A stretch of 64,000 nt of DNA from a virus. Position 1 is the stretch's first letter; the number at the start of each line of letters is the position of its first letter. A program made the position numbers and the translations under genes. The notes beneath the pieces are model-generated. The model was given only the letters and a program-made list of their open reading frames with translations, did no database searches and had not been told where the DNA came from. The stretch covers positions 186,001-250,000 of the IMG/VR virus record IMGVR_UViG_3300021057_000274; one strand, 5' to 3'. Positions 1 through 11,200 of this stretch are shown piece by piece.

Positions 1-769
1 TAGTGCGTGGATGATCGTCATGAAACTTCTCTGGAAGGGGATTCAGCTCGATTTGCCCCTTGAGAATGTACTGAGCGAACAACTCATAGATAAACTCAAA
101 GTAAGTCACGAGGTTTTTCTTCCTCGCAGAGCGCATCGTCCCGAGATGATGCGCCAGGTGCTTGATGAGAGCGTTCATCGCGTCCTCCCAGACATGGTAA
201 TTGTTTAAGTGACTAGGATGGCCCGGATCTGCTTCCTCAACGTCATATCCAGTCTTGATGATTTCTAATAAGGACTTTTCTAATCTCGTGATGAAGCCTG
301 TGAGTGGACTGTGGCTCTTTGGCCCTCCAGTTAGAGCATGGGCAAACCGGTGAGCTAGCATCCAGGGTGTCAGGCTAACCAGCTTTTCGTCAGACAGATT
401 GTTCGTGATGATGACAGAGATGTTGCTCGAGTTGCTAGTTTTGCTCGCCCACTCAGCCGCGTTCTTTCCTAAATGCTCCTTGATCCATGACACTGGCTTG
501 CTTCCTACCTGAACGGGAGCAGATTCAATTCCATAATACATGATGGTACCCTTAGACGGTTTGCTACCGTCCGCTTTCCTTGAATCCGGGTCCCAAAAGT
601 AAAAATTGACGTCTACGGGTACCTTCTTAAAGAATTCACGATACTTTTCTTGATGTTCAGAGCTAGGAATTCTCTTAGAATCAGAGCTAGCGTAACCCTT
701 TCCTGAAAACCCATCAGCGACCTTAAGATCTGCGATGGGCGCTTCGACGAGAAGGTCCGTGAGTTTCAT
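1..769 (-). CDS. Unknown protein with capsid-targeting-like N-terminus (partial, 3' end outside window)
   Basis: An open frame runs from an ATG at 769 to base 1 without a stop (256 codons seen). The ATG overlaps the stop of the upstream gp25-like gene (TGATG-type junction), so the two are probably translationally coupled. The protein starts MKLTDLLVEAPIADL. The same MKLT(E/D)L start is found on two other unrelated proteins here (start codons at 32269 and 58875). LVE at residues 7-9 fits the (L/I)xE cleavage rule of T4-type prohead proteases. Further on there is an HRFAHAL segment and a helical, charged C-terminal half. I do not recognise the family. An internal head protein is an inference from the N-terminus only. 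Confidence 0.75.
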   Translation of the reverse strand, partial: MKLTDLLVEAPIADLKVADGFSGKGYASSDSKRIPSSEHQEKYREFFKKVPVDVNFYFWDPDSRKADGSKPSKGTIMYYGIESAPVQVGSKPVSWIKEHLGKNAAEWASKTSNSSNISVIITNNLSDEKLVSLTPWMLAHRFAHALTGGPKSHSPLTGFITRLEKSLLEIIKTGYDVEEADPGHPSHLNNYHVWEDAMNALIKHLAHHLGTMRSARKKNLVTYFEFIYELFAQYILKGQIELNPLPEKFHDDHPRT

Positions 770-2193
770 CAGCTCGGGATCGTGATCTGGAGGTTCTTCG
801 TCACGTTGAACTCGTGATAATTGAGCTTCGCTACGGCGATGATCGCGTGATCGTTGGGTGACGAAAAGACCTCCAAGCCGAGCACCGTAACGCGAGGATC
901 TCGATCAAAGACTTGCTGCAGGTCTTCTCGAATCACTGCTAGAGTCTGAGCGTCGATCGGCTCAAACATGCTGCTTGGAATTCGTGTGCCGAAGCTGTCA
1001 ACCATGCGAAGCCTCTCACCGCGCATCGTGAGGATCTCGTTGAGCAGATCCTCCTCGACGCACTTGACGTTGTAGATCTCGAAGGTACCTCCCTGCTCCT
1101 CGTAGTTGCGAGTTGTATGGCCCTTGTAGAACTTCGTGAAGGTACCGATGTTTCGAGGTGCCGGAAGGACGGGCTGATTGATGACGGCCACGAGAGGATC
1201 CGTGGTCGTCCCGATCGGAGCAAATTGAGGAGTAGCTCCACCGCGAATGATCGAGCCGATGATGATTGGGGTGCATGCGACCGTGCCGCTTGAGGCCGCG
1301 AGAGCGTTCGAGACGCCGAGCACGCTCGAGGGATTCTCGACGAGCGAGAAGCCAGCCGTCGTCGCCGTCGCGGTGAGCTGACCGTTGACGATCGCCATGC
1401 TTGTGATCGTCGCTGGAGCACCCATGCGAGCGATCGCTTCGGCGACGCCAGCAGCTGAAACGGTGACCTCGGCGAGCGCGTTCGACGAGCTAGCGACCGT
1501 CGCCGCCGCTGAGGCAGCAGCTATGGCTCCAGCGAGAGCGGTCGACGTTGCGCCAGCGGAGGTAGCAGCTATGGCTCCAGCGAGAGCGGTCGACGTTGCG
1601 CCAGCGGTCGCCGTCGCGGTCATTCCTGCCAAGCCAGTTACGGATGCGACGGCGGTCGAGCTGCCTGTGAGGTGAGCCGTCGCGTTGAGAACACCGTTAA
1701 CTGAGGCGGCACCTGTAGACGTCGCCGTCGCGGCCATGAGAGCGTTGACTTGCGCTTGTCCGGCGGCGGTCGCTTGCGCTCCAGAGAGCGACCCGGCGGT
1801 CGCAACTCCTGCGGCGGTGAACGTGGATCCTGCTAGAGCGCTGACGGTCGCAGAGGCCGAGGTAGAGGCCGTCATTCCTGCGAGAGCCGACGCGACAGCA
1901 GATCCCGCGGCGAGGAACGTAGCGCCAGCTAGCGCTGAGGTTGTAGCTACACCGTTGCCGTTCGTGAGGAGAGCCCCAGCGAGGGCTTGGACGATCGCTG
2001 ACCCGGTAGAGATCGAGAGAGATCCGGCGAGAGCCGCGGCTGTCGCGACCGCGGTGATCGTGCCGGTAGATCTAAACTCGGAAGCACCTACCGCTGAAAC
2101 GGCCGCGAGGCCGTTAGAGGTACCGACGCTGTCTAGGGAAGCTGTCGCGACGCCGTACGGTACGGCACCGTACGGAATGCCGGTGTAGGCCAT
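769..2193 (-). CDS. Baseplate wedge gp25-like protein with long Ala-rich repeat domain
   Basis: 474 aa in two parts. Residues ~15-300 are an Ala/Ser/Thr/Gly-rich array with a 16-19 residue period built around an ALAGA-type core; two copies are identical at DNA level. Residues ~355-474 match the gp25/GpW wedge fold: a folded start (KFYKGHTTRNYEE), a long helix with LLNEILTMRGERLRM, then a VIREDLQQVFDRDPRV segment corresponding to the T4 gp25 C-terminal half. gp25 is part of the conserved sheath-initiating wedge of contractile tails. A second gene of the same architecture lies at 20449-21357. A late promoter sits 38 bp upstream. The repeat domain is not part of T4 gp25 (about 132 aa); its role as a stalk or surface extension is inference. 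Confidence 0.8.
   Translation of the reverse strand: MAYTGIPYGAVPYGVATASLDSVGTSNGLAAVSAVGASEFRSTGTITAVATAAALAGSLSISTGSAIVQALAGALLTNGNGVATTSALAGATFLAAGSAVASALAGMTASTSASATVSALAGSTFTAAGVATAGSLSGAQATAAGQAQVNALMAATATSTGAASVNGVLNATAHLTGSSTAVASVTGLAGMTATATAGATSTALAGAIAATSAGATSTALAGAIAAASAAATVASSSNALAEVTVSAAGVAEAIARMGAPATITSMAIVNGQLTATATTAGFSLVENPSSVLGVSNALAASSGTVACTPIIIGSIIRGGATPQFAPIGTTTDPLVAVINQPVLPAPRNIGTFTKFYKGHTTRNYEEQGGTFEIYNVKCVEEDLLNEILTMRGERLRMVDSFGTRIPSSMFEPIDAQTLAVIREDLQQVFDRDPRVTVLGLEVFSSPNDHAIIAVAKLNYHEFNVTKNLQITIPS
1517..1607. repeat. 48-bp perfect tandem duplication inside the gp25-like gene
   Basis: The 48-bp unit at 1517-1564 is repeated from 1565, with identity for 43 bp (to 1607). 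It adds exactly one 16-residue protein repeat in frame, which suggests recent expansion of the Ala-rich array by slippage or unequal recombination. Confidence 0.9.
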
Positions 2194-2230
2194 CTATGCT
2201 CTCCCTGAGGGAGCCTCCAGTGCAAAGATG

Positions 2231-2237
2231 TATTTAT
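2231..2237 (-). promoter_or_regulatory. T4-type late promoter
   Basis: On the minus strand this reads CATAAATAC, close to the T4 late consensus TATAAATA, 38 bp upstream of the gp25-like start at 2193. The same motif and spacing recur upstream of many virion genes here. Confidence 0.65.
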
Positions 2238-2270
2238 GACCTAGGGCTTACTAGACGGGCCCTTCTTTTC

Positions 2271-2621
2271 TTACAAGGTTTGCACGTAGTCCTGGAGAAC
2301 CGTGAGAACCTCGGCCTCGACGCCGGCGAAGTAGTTGTTTAGAGTCGCGATCTCGAGCTTGTAATCTAGGTCCTTCTTCTGGATCTCCTCAGGATTCCAG
2401 TAGAAGAGCCGATCTGGATCGATCAGCTGCCCCTCAGCGTTGAACGCTGACGCGGGCGGCGCGCCGTTGACTTGATAGAGCTTTCCGTCATGCACGTAGA
2501 GGACGTAAGAGTACCTCTGATCTGGCTTGTGGCACGCCACGACGACGTCGCCCTCTAGGGGAGCTCCCAAAAAGGCCTCTAGATCAGCTCTAGAGGACCA
2601 TGCACCAAAGTATGAGTCCAT
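2271..2621 (-). CDS. Hypothetical protein
   Basis: 116 aa from an ATG at 2621 that overlaps the upstream methyltransferase stop by one base (TGATG), preceded by AAGGAG. A GTG one codon earlier is possible but fits the ribosome binding site less well. The protein is acidic, starts MDSYFGAWSSRADLEAFLG and has no motif I recognise. It is the last gene of the fibre-modification set (methyltransferase, glycosyl/sulfotransferase). The late promoter at 2231 follows, so it probably ends a transcript that starts far upstream in the fibre region. Confidence 0.7.
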   Translation of the reverse strand: MDSYFGAWSSRADLEAFLGAPLEGDVVVACHKPDQRYSYVLYVHDGKLYQVNGAPPASAFNAEGQLIDPDRLFYWNPEEIQKKDLDYKLEIATLNNYFAGVEAEVLTVLQDYVQTL

Positions 2622-3253
2622 CACTTCTCCTTAAAGTTTTCGCTCATCCAGTCAGAGCCTCGTCCTGGCTTATGAACCTTGACGAAGACCTGGATCTCCT
2701 CGCTGATGTTGTTCAGCGTGTTGAGCTTCATGATGAGCTCTTGCTGTCCTAACATTCCCTGCTTCACCTGCTCTAGCCAGTGCGGCATGATCAACGGCTC
2801 AACTCCGTCTTGAGGGACCTCGAGATCAATCCCATGGATGAGACCCAACGGTGTCGTCGGTAGCCCACGATCGTGGTCCGAGATGTTTTGCCTCTGGTCG
2901 AAGAGCGTGAACGTGCGATGGGTCAGCAGCCTCTTGTGCGTCGGGTCCGAGACCGCGTTGTCGCAGTTCCAGTGAGGAAGCATGATCACCCACTCGGCGC
3001 CAGGAGCGCTGGCGCGGTACATCTCCTTGATGACCTCGATGAAGTGATTCGACGAGTCACCTAGATGCTCGAGGATGTGGAACGCTCGGATCTTCCTGAA
3101 GCGACTCGTCTCCCACGGCCACGGCGTCTTCTCGAGATCGACGACCTCGTCAGGCCTGAATCGCGGCTCGATGTCGACGTTCAAGTAACCTGGCTGCTTG
3201 TTGAAGCCACAGCCGAGGTTGAGCTTGTCGTAAGCTTCTACCTCCCTGATCAC
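2621..3253 (-). CDS. SAM-dependent methyltransferase
   Basis: 210 aa starting at GTG 3253, overlapping the upstream gene by four bases (GTGA). The N-terminal LNLGCGFNKQPGYLNVDIEP is the glycine-rich SAM-binding motif I followed by an acidic residue after strand 2, typical of class I methyltransferases of the Methyltransf_11 type that sit in polysaccharide clusters. FRKIRAFHILEHLGD corresponds to motif IV and the post-motif helix. The substrate cannot be read from the sequence. Coupling to a glycosyltransferase-sulfotransferase gene and position next to the fibre genes suggest methylation of a glycan or of a fibre modification (inference). Confidence 0.8.
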   Translation of the reverse strand: MIREVEAYDKLNLGCGFNKQPGYLNVDIEPRFRPDEVVDLEKTPWPWETSRFRKIRAFHILEHLGDSSNHFIEVIKEMYRASAPGAEWVIMLPHWNCDNAVSDPTHKRLLTHRTFTLFDQRQNISDHDRGLPTTPLGLIHGIDLEVPQDGVEPLIMPHWLEQVKQGMLGQQELIMKLNTLNNISEEIQVFVKVHKPGRGSDWMSENFKEK

Positions 3254-5178
3254 GTCATCGTGCTCCAGAAGATCTGTCGGCTGTACTGGTCGGTCAAGTC
3301 AAGGCCGATCACCGCGACGGTGTTGATCTCGGCCTTCCGGATCGCGGGTTGATAGTCATGCTCCTCAAGGCCGATGAAGCTTCCGATGCGGTTAAGCTGC
3401 GTCTTCGGCGTGCCGCAGAGCTTCTGGTAATCGACGAAGAGCATGTTTGGCTTAAAGCCCTGAATCGTCGCGTCGAGGAGCATCGCGTGAGCTGCTCCCA
3501 TGCGCCCCTCCGGCTTCGCGTAGTGGTAGCATCGAGCGGCGATGCTGCCTCCTTCTCCGACCGCTCGGTCAGCTTCCTGGATCTTGAACGGATTGTCTCT
3601 GCGCTCGAGCTCTAGAGCCGAGAGAATCTCGGCCGGGTTGCGCACGGGGCAGATCACCTTGAAGTCATCTCCGAGCACTCGCTTGAGGACGTGGAGCTTC
3701 GACAGCCATCCCACGCTCTTCGTGACCACGACCGGGTGGTCAAAGCCGACGTAGTAGCTGTCGAGCAAGCCACGCAGAACCGACGCGCGTTGCTCGTAGC
3801 TCATCCTGACCTCAGATTCGGGCATGCCGTAGAGGAGGCTCGTGAAGAGCTGCTCGAGGCAAGAGAGGTCGTCGATGAGAACGTCTGGATGATCCATCAA
3901 TCCACGCATGATCAGGTTGGCGCCGCTCTTGGGGAGACCCGCGACGAAGACAAATTTTCGGCTTGGCTTCTTCGAGTTGCTCCTGTAGTCATCCCTCTCG
4001 AGATCGTTTTGCATCGTCAAGGCTCCGTCATTTGATTGCAAGGGCACGGCCGCCATCCGACCGCGCTCAGGCCTAACCTCTGCGGGGGCTTGGATGAAGG
4101 CGCCGTAGTGCCGCTCCTCCGCGTTATAGTCCACGTGCGTGCCTGCTAGCTGATATTTGGCTATCAGCTCGTCGTGAAGCTGGTTGAAGGTGTCCCCCCA
4201 CCTAGCGAACTCTTGTTGCCTGAAGACGCGCGCCGTCTTGTACCAGGGACTAGTCTGGCTTCCGTACGCCCAAGTGTGGTAGGGCAAGATCGGAACGATC
4301 ACCCACGTCTCCTTGCCCAGAGACGCTGAGACGTGCGCGATGCTCGTGCACGAGGTGATCACGAGGTCGAGGTTCATGATCGCCGCGGCGGTGTCCTCCC
4401 AGCTTAGCATGAGGTGCTGGAGATCGTTGATTCCCTCGGGGAGCTCACGCAGGTCATTGTCACGCTGCAAGCTGTAGACCTGAAGCTCAGGGTAGTTGAC
4501 GAGGTCGATCAGCGGCTCAGCGGGGAACTTTCGAAACTGCTGGTGCTCAAACTTTGGGTTGCCACTCCATCGGATGCCGACCTTGATCTTGTCTGAGGTG
4601 ATGAGGCTCTTCCAGATCTCCATCGACTCTGGCTTCGCGGTGAGGAAGGGCTCGTTCGGAAGGTTCTCGAAGGTGTGTCCGCAGACCCAACATGCTGAGA
4701 ACCCGGGCAGCCAAAAGTCATGCCTCGTCTCGCCTGTCTCCTCATGGCTGATCAGCTCGTCGATGAACGGAACTCGCTTGAGCAAACAATGGATCGACGG
4801 ATCTGCTGCGACGATCACCGTCGCGCCCATCTTCTTCAGCGACTCGGCGAAGCGCACCTGGATGATCTCGTCGCCGATCCCGCCCTCCAGGTTGAGAAGG
4901 ATGCGTTTTCCCTCGATCGGTTGAGACGGATGCCAGATCGACTTGGTCGTTCTGATCATCCCAGAACCGTAGACGTTGACGAATCGCCCTGATTCTAGAG
5001 CTTGAAAGCCCTCTTGAAAGCGTCCCTGGTTGAGGAGGAACCAACCGCGGTTAAAGGTGTGACGTACGTGGGTCGGGTCACTCTGGTCGAGCATGCGCTC
5101 GAGCTCTTCCGAGATCTCCCAAGCCTTGTCAAACTCACCGCGGATCATCAGGTTTAGCTGTTGATCTATCGGATGCAT
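3250..5178 (-). CDS. TPR - glycosyltransferase (GT9-like) - sulfotransferase fusion
   Basis: 642 aa, ATG at 5178. Residues ~1-80 are TPR-like (GWFLLNQGRFQEGFQALE). Residues ~90-345 resemble the heptosyltransferase-like GT9 domain seen in TPR glycosyltransferases: LLNLEGGIGDEI near the start, VGIRWSGNP, then ITSCTSIAHVSASLGKETWV and a SPWYKTARVFRQ segment. After a linker, residues ~415-642 look like a sulfotransferase: LPKSGANLIMRGLMDHPDV is the 5'-phosphosulfate loop and CPVRNPAEILSALE the 3'-phosphate motif of PAPS-binding enzymes. One polypeptide would thus transfer sugar and sulfate. It is transcribed directly after the giant fibre gene. The acceptor is unknown; the fibre or a host glycan are guesses. 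Confidence 0.75.
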   Translation of the reverse strand: MHPIDQQLNLMIRGEFDKAWEISEELERMLDQSDPTHVRHTFNRGWFLLNQGRFQEGFQALESGRFVNVYGSGMIRTTKSIWHPSQPIEGKRILLNLEGGIGDEIIQVRFAESLKKMGATVIVAADPSIHCLLKRVPFIDELISHEETGETRHDFWLPGFSACWVCGHTFENLPNEPFLTAKPESMEIWKSLITSDKIKVGIRWSGNPKFEHQQFRKFPAEPLIDLVNYPELQVYSLQRDNDLRELPEGINDLQHLMLSWEDTAAAIMNLDLVITSCTSIAHVSASLGKETWVIVPILPYHTWAYGSQTSPWYKTARVFRQQEFARWGDTFNQLHDELIAKYQLAGTHVDYNAEERHYGAFIQAPAEVRPERGRMAAVPLQSNDGALTMQNDLERDDYRSNSKKPSRKFVFVAGLPKSGANLIMRGLMDHPDVLIDDLSCLEQLFTSLLYGMPESEVRMSYEQRASVLRGLLDSYYVGFDHPVVVTKSVGWLSKLHVLKRVLGDDFKVICPVRNPAEILSALELERRDNPFKIQEADRAVGEGGSIAARCYHYAKPEGRMGAAHAMLLDATIQGFKPNMLFVDYQKLCGTPKTQLNRIGSFIGLEEHDYQPAIRKAEINTVAVIGLDLTDQYSRQIFWSTMT

Positions 5179-5204
5179 CTTGAGACTATAACCTCACGGA
5201 GCTA

Positions 5205-8200
5205 TCAGGTAAATTTTAGCGGAAGATACGGTGGCCTAAACGAGGTAGAGTGGTAACGCGCTGCTCCCTTCGTGACGCGCACGCCGGCGAACGCGCCGTT
5301 GTGATGCGCGGAGGTGCCGTTGGCGGAGCCGCCGATGGTAAACACGGGGGTACTTGCGATGTTAGAAGTGTCGATTCCTTGGCCTCGTAGAACTCCGTCG
5401 ATCCAAACGCGTACTAGCCCGAGGTGACGTTGACATACGATGTGATACCACTTGTTAAGTGTCGGAGTGAAATCGTTGAAGATGATGACGCTGTTCGTTT
5501 GGTGCCAGAGGATCCAACCACCCGCTGGATCGTATCTCGTGAAGGCCCACCCGTTATTTGCGTTCCAATTATAGTTGCAAGCGCCGAAGATGTGCACGTC
5601 AGCGGTGGACGAGTAAGAGGCCCAGGACACGAAAGCTTCTGCCGTGTAAGAGCCGGTGCCGAAGTCAAAGTCCGCCGAGGTAGAAGCGACCTCTAAGCGA
5701 CTTGTCCCGTTTAGAACTACGCTCCTCGCCGCCCCCTCCGGCGGGCTAGCGTCGGACCACACGACGGTTCCAGTCGTCGACAGAGCGCGCGCGTGCCTCG
5801 ACTGGTCGATGAACGTTGATCCGGTGCCGTTCTCGTTCGCCATGATCAAGACGGTGCTGTCATATTGCGGGTCGAGCACAAAGGACTCACCTGGAATTCC
5901 AGTGATGCCGTATCCCGACAAGACCGTGCCGCCGATCTTCCCAAACTTGACGGTCGTGATCGCGGTCGGCGTTGATCTGGTCGTGACAGACCCGTCTCCC
6001 AATTGCCCCGACGAGTTGGACCCCCAACCGAAGAGCGCTCCGTCGGCTCTCAGCGCGTGAGTCCAGTTCACTCCGGTCACGACGTCAACGAACTTCATGT
6101 TCTCGAGGCCGAGCGGCTGGACAGGGATGGGGTTGAACGACAGCGAGGATCCGTTACCGATCTGCGCGCTAGCGTTGTCACCCCACGCGAAGAGCTTTCC
6201 GTCTGAGCGCTTCGCGTACGTCGTCGAGTGGAGAGTCGCGATCGCGACCCAAGATGAAGTTCCGATCTGGATCGGTGATGAGCGATTGGTGAGGGTAGCG
6301 TCGCCTAGTTGATACAGAGAGTTCAATCCCCAGGCGAAGAGCGCTCCGTCAGAGCGGATCGCTACCGTATGTGACGTCGCGGCCGAAACTGCTGTCCACG
6401 ACGATGAACCGATCAACACCGGAGAGGAGCGCGAGGTCGTTGACCCGTCACCGAGCTGCCCGGATCCGTTAACCCCCCACGCGAAGAGAGCGCCGTCGAT
6501 GCGAATCGCCATGGAGGTGGTTGAGCCAGCACATACAGCCGTCCACGACGAAGTACCGATCTGGATCGGAGACGACTTAGGAGTGGTAGTGTTGTCACCG
6601 AGCTGCCCGCTTCCGTTACCGCCCCACGTGAAGAGCGCGCCGTCAGAGCGGATCGCTAGAACGTGCGACGTGCCGCCGCTGACGGCGGTCCACGACGAGG
6701 TGCCGACCTGCACAGGAGACGAGAAAGATGTAGTGCTTCCAAGGCCCAACCGTCCATCGTTTCCGATTCCCCACGAGAATAATCCGCCATCGGTGCGGAT
6801 CGCGTACGACGAGCCGCCGAAGCCAGACTCACCACCGTTTGAGATCGCGGTCCACGACGACGCACCGATCTGTACGGGAGAGGATCTAGCTCCAAGAGTT
6901 CCCTGGCCAAGTTGCCCCCAAGTGTCGATCCCCCACGCGAAGAGCAGACCGTCGTCGCGGATCGCTGTCATGTGATCATATCCAGCCGCGATCGCGATCC
7001 AAGAGCGCTCATCTAGCTTCGTTGGGAAGACGTACGATAAGCCGACCGTGGCACCCACAGACTTGTGGTCGCCGATGTGTCCAGAGGTGTTGTACCCCCA
7101 GAGGAAGAGCTTTCTGTCACCGCGAATCGCGGCGGCGTGGCTGATCGATTTCGTAGCGGATGGGAGGGCGTGCCAGCTCTCCGTACCAACCTGGATCGGT
7201 GAGCTAACGCGATGTGTCAAGACGCCGAGCTGGAAGCTCGCGTTACTCCCCCACACGAAGAGTGCGCCGTCAGAGCGGACCGCGGCGGTGTGGGAGCCGG
7301 TCGAGACCGCTGCCCAAGAGTTAACTCCCACTTGCACTGGGGATGACTCGTGTGAGTACTCGCTTGACTTACCGAGCTGCCCGAAGGAGTTGTCACCCCA
7401 AGTGAAGAGCGCGCCGTCAGAGCGGATCGCCGCCATGTTAGAGGCGTAGCTCCCAGAGATCATGACCCAGCTGCTCTTCGTCACTGGATCCCCGCTCGGC
7501 ACCAGGACCGGGGAAGACATGGTTGCGCTAGAGAGGGTGCCGAGCATGCCGCTAAGGTCGACGCCCCACGTGAAGAGCGCGCCGTCAGAGCGAATCGCTG
7601 ACGGCGTCGAGGTAGACGAACCAGTACCGATGAACGTCCAAGAGCTTGTGCCGATCTGCACCGGTGATGACTTGATAAAGCCAGTGATGGTAGCACCATG
7701 CCCCAGCTGTCCGTTTTGTCCGTCGCCCCAGGTAAAGACCGCTCCGTCGGTGCGAATCGCGAGAGAGGTGTGCTTAGCAGCTCCGACCATCGTCCAACTT
7801 GAGGTACCGATCTGCACCGGCGATGACTTAGTTACGGTAGATAGGTCACCGAGTTGCCCGGTGCCGTTGTAACCCCACGCGAAGAGAGCCCCGTCGGAGC
7901 GGATCGCGAGAGAGTGGTCGCTCCCCCCAGCGATCGCCGTCCAGGATGACGATCCGATAGGCACCGGTGAGGAGCGGTTCGTCGTCGACCCGTCACCTAA
8001 TTGTCCAGTTAAGTTGAGTCCCCACGTGAAGAGCGCGCCGTCAGAGCGGATCGCGATCGTGTGAGAACCTCCGCCAGAGATCGCTGTCCACGACGACGAA
8101 CCGATCTGTACCGGTGACGAGGTGTTGCTAGGAGACTCGTTTCCAAGTTGTCCCGCGTTATTCAACCCCCACGCGAAGAGCGCTCCGTCGGTTCGAATCG

Positions 8201-11200
8201 CGAGAGAGTGAGTACCCCCAGCAGAAACCGCGGTCCAGCTTGAAGATCCCAGTTGAATCGGAGAGTTGATGTTTCCTGCCGAACCGTTCCCGATCTGGCC
8301 GTTCGACCCAGCTCCCCATGCAAAGAGGCCGCCATCGGTGCGGAGAGCGATCGCGTGGTTGGCGCCCTTCGAAACGGCCGTCCAAGAGCTAGATCCGCCG
8401 ATTAACACCGGAGACGACTTAGCGACCGAGGTGCCGTCACCCAGCTGGTTGATCGAGTTATTGCCCCAACCCCAGAGTGACCCGTCGCTCTTGATTCCTG
8501 TGGATGAATCCGCTCCAGTTGAGACCTTTGACCAGCTTCTAAATTGTCCGAGAACCGTTGGGAATGACTTGTTCACGCGGATCCACTGTCCGTGCACGCC
8601 CTGAGTGCTGTTACCCCAGGTCATGAGAGCACCGTCGCTCCTGATCGCGCCGATGACCCGATCTCCCGCGGACACCGCGACGAAGCTCGAGGGGGTACGC
8701 TGGTGATTGTTGCCGAGCTGCCCCTTGCCCTCCGCCCCCATCGCGAAGAGACGTCCGTCGGTGCGGATCATGTAGCGAACTGACTGGTTCGTGTCGGCGT
8801 CAAGGTTGCTAGATCCGACCGCCGTCCAGCTAGATGACCCGATCTGTGTCGGGACGCTGTAGTTGACTCCAGAGCTGTCGATGTTTTCGACGGTGGAGTT
8901 GAAACCCCAAGCGAACAGCGCCCCATCGGCTCTCCGCGCGATCGTACCCGGAGCGTACGTCGCGACCGCTGTCCAAGAGTGAGAGCCGCTCACTAGCACC
9001 GGGGACGAGACAGCGGCGTTTGAGTTATTGCCGAGCTGGCCGTTAGTTCCAAACCCCCACGCGAACATCGCGCCGTCCGTGCGGATCGCGTGACCGTGGT
9101 CACCTGAGGTCGCCACGGCGGTCCAGCTTGAGGTTCCACCGATGAGGACCGGCGAGGACCTCGACGTGCTGCTGCTGTCTCCGAGCTGGCTGGAAAAGTT
9201 TGAGCCCCAGCCGTAGAGAGCGCCGTCTGAGCGGATCGCGTACGTCATTCCCTGGTTCGAGATCGTTGACGCTGCGACCGCGGTCCATGATGACGTGCCC
9301 ACCTGGGTCAAGAGCTTAGAATAGATGTTCGGAAAGTCAGAGAGACCTAGAGATGAGGGGCCGCCTCCCCACACGAAGATCGCGCCGTCGGTGCGGATCG
9401 CGGCCGTAGAGATGTCGAGCGCGGCGACGGCTGTCCAGGAGGAGGAGCCGATCTGCACGGGTGACGACTTGCTCACCGTCGTGCCGTCACCGAGGCGGCC
9501 GGTAGACCCGACGCCCCACGTGAAGAGCGCCCCGTCGGATCGGAGCGCGGCGGTGTGAAAGTTTCCGGTCGTGACGGCCGTCCAGCTCGAGGTGCCGATG
9601 CTCACGGGGCTCTGTTGAGTGACGATCGTGCCGTCACCTAGCTGACCGCTTCCGTTGTTCCCCCACGCGAAGAGCCGTCCGTCTGAGCGGATGCCCATCG
9701 CGTGCGACGGACCAGCCGCGAGAGCCGTCCACGACGAGGTGCCGACTTGCATCGGTGATAAAACGGTGCCAGGAGTGCCAGCTCCGAGCTGTCCTGAGTC
9801 GTTTGATCCCCAGCCGAAGAGAGCTCCCCCGAACCGGATTCCGTGACCCGTGGTGTATCCGATGCCGAGCGCCGTCCACGACGACGAGCCGATCTGCACG
9901 GGGGAAGACTTGTTAACTTGGGTGCCGTCGCCGAGCTGTCCGACTGAGTTATTCCCCCAGCCGAACAACGCTCCGTCGGAGCGAATTCCGATCGCGAACG
10001 GTGTAGAGGCGTGGAGACAGGTTGTTCTGATCGCGGTCCACGACGACGAGCCGATCGATACTGGCGAGGACCGGTTCGTCGTCGTACCGTCACCGACGGC
10101 GCCGCTTCCGTTGTAACCCCAGCAAAAGAGGGCGCCGTCGGTACGGATCGCGCCGACGGTGCCCATGTTGCCGCCGAAGCCAGAAGAGACAAATGTCCAA
10201 GACGACGTACCGACTTGAACTGGTGATGACCTCGCCCCGTTGGAGTCACCTAACTCCCCGCCGTCACCTGTCCCCCAGGTGAAGAGCCCGCCGTCTGTTC
10301 GGATCGCGAGAGTGTAGTATCCTCCGCACGCGACCATCGTCCACGAGGAGGTGCCGATCTGTACTGGCGAGAGCACGTTTCCAGAAGACGATCCGTTCCC
10401 CAAGCGACCTCGGTTAGCTGTCCCCCAAGTAAAGAGCGCTCCGTCGGAGCGGATCGCGGCGCTGTGAGCGTCACCGTTTGCGGTGTTTCCTCCGCCAGAG
10501 ATCGCCGTCCACGAGGAGGTGCCGATCTGGACGGGTGATGACCTGTTGGTTTGTGAACCGTCGCCAAGCTGTCCAGTGCTGTTCCACCCCCACGTGAAGA
10601 GGGCACCGTCGGAGCGAATCGCGACCATGTGCGAGCTACCTGCAGAGACCGCCGTCCACGATGACGTGCCGATCTGCACGGGTGACTGCTTGAAAGCGCT
10701 CGTCCCGTCACCTAACTGACCAACGTCATTGGTACCCCAGGTGAAGAGCGCGCCGTCAGACCTGATCGCACAGGTAAAGTTTCGTCCGCCGGCGATCGCC
10801 GTCCAGCTGCTTGCACCTACAGCGAGAGGCGACGTATGATAATTCGCGTTACCGATCTGCCCAAAGTCGTTATTTCCCCAACCGTAGAGGGCGCCGTCCG
10901 AGCGAATCGCGAGCGAGAACGAGGTGCCAGCTCTGACCGCGGTCCACGAGGAGACGCCGATCTGTACGGGGGAAGACTTGTTAACTTGCGTGCCGTCGCC
11001 GAGCTGACCGACGTTGTTCATTCCCCACGTGAAGAGCTTGCCGTCATTGCGGATCGCGAGGGTGTGGGCTAGTCCGAGTGAAACCGCGGTCCAGCTCGTG
11101 TCCCAACCTACCAGGGTTGGGGATGATTGATTCGTCGTCGCGTTGATTCCCAGCTGACCGTTTGCGTTGGCGCCCCACACGAAGAGCTTTCCGTTGGAGA

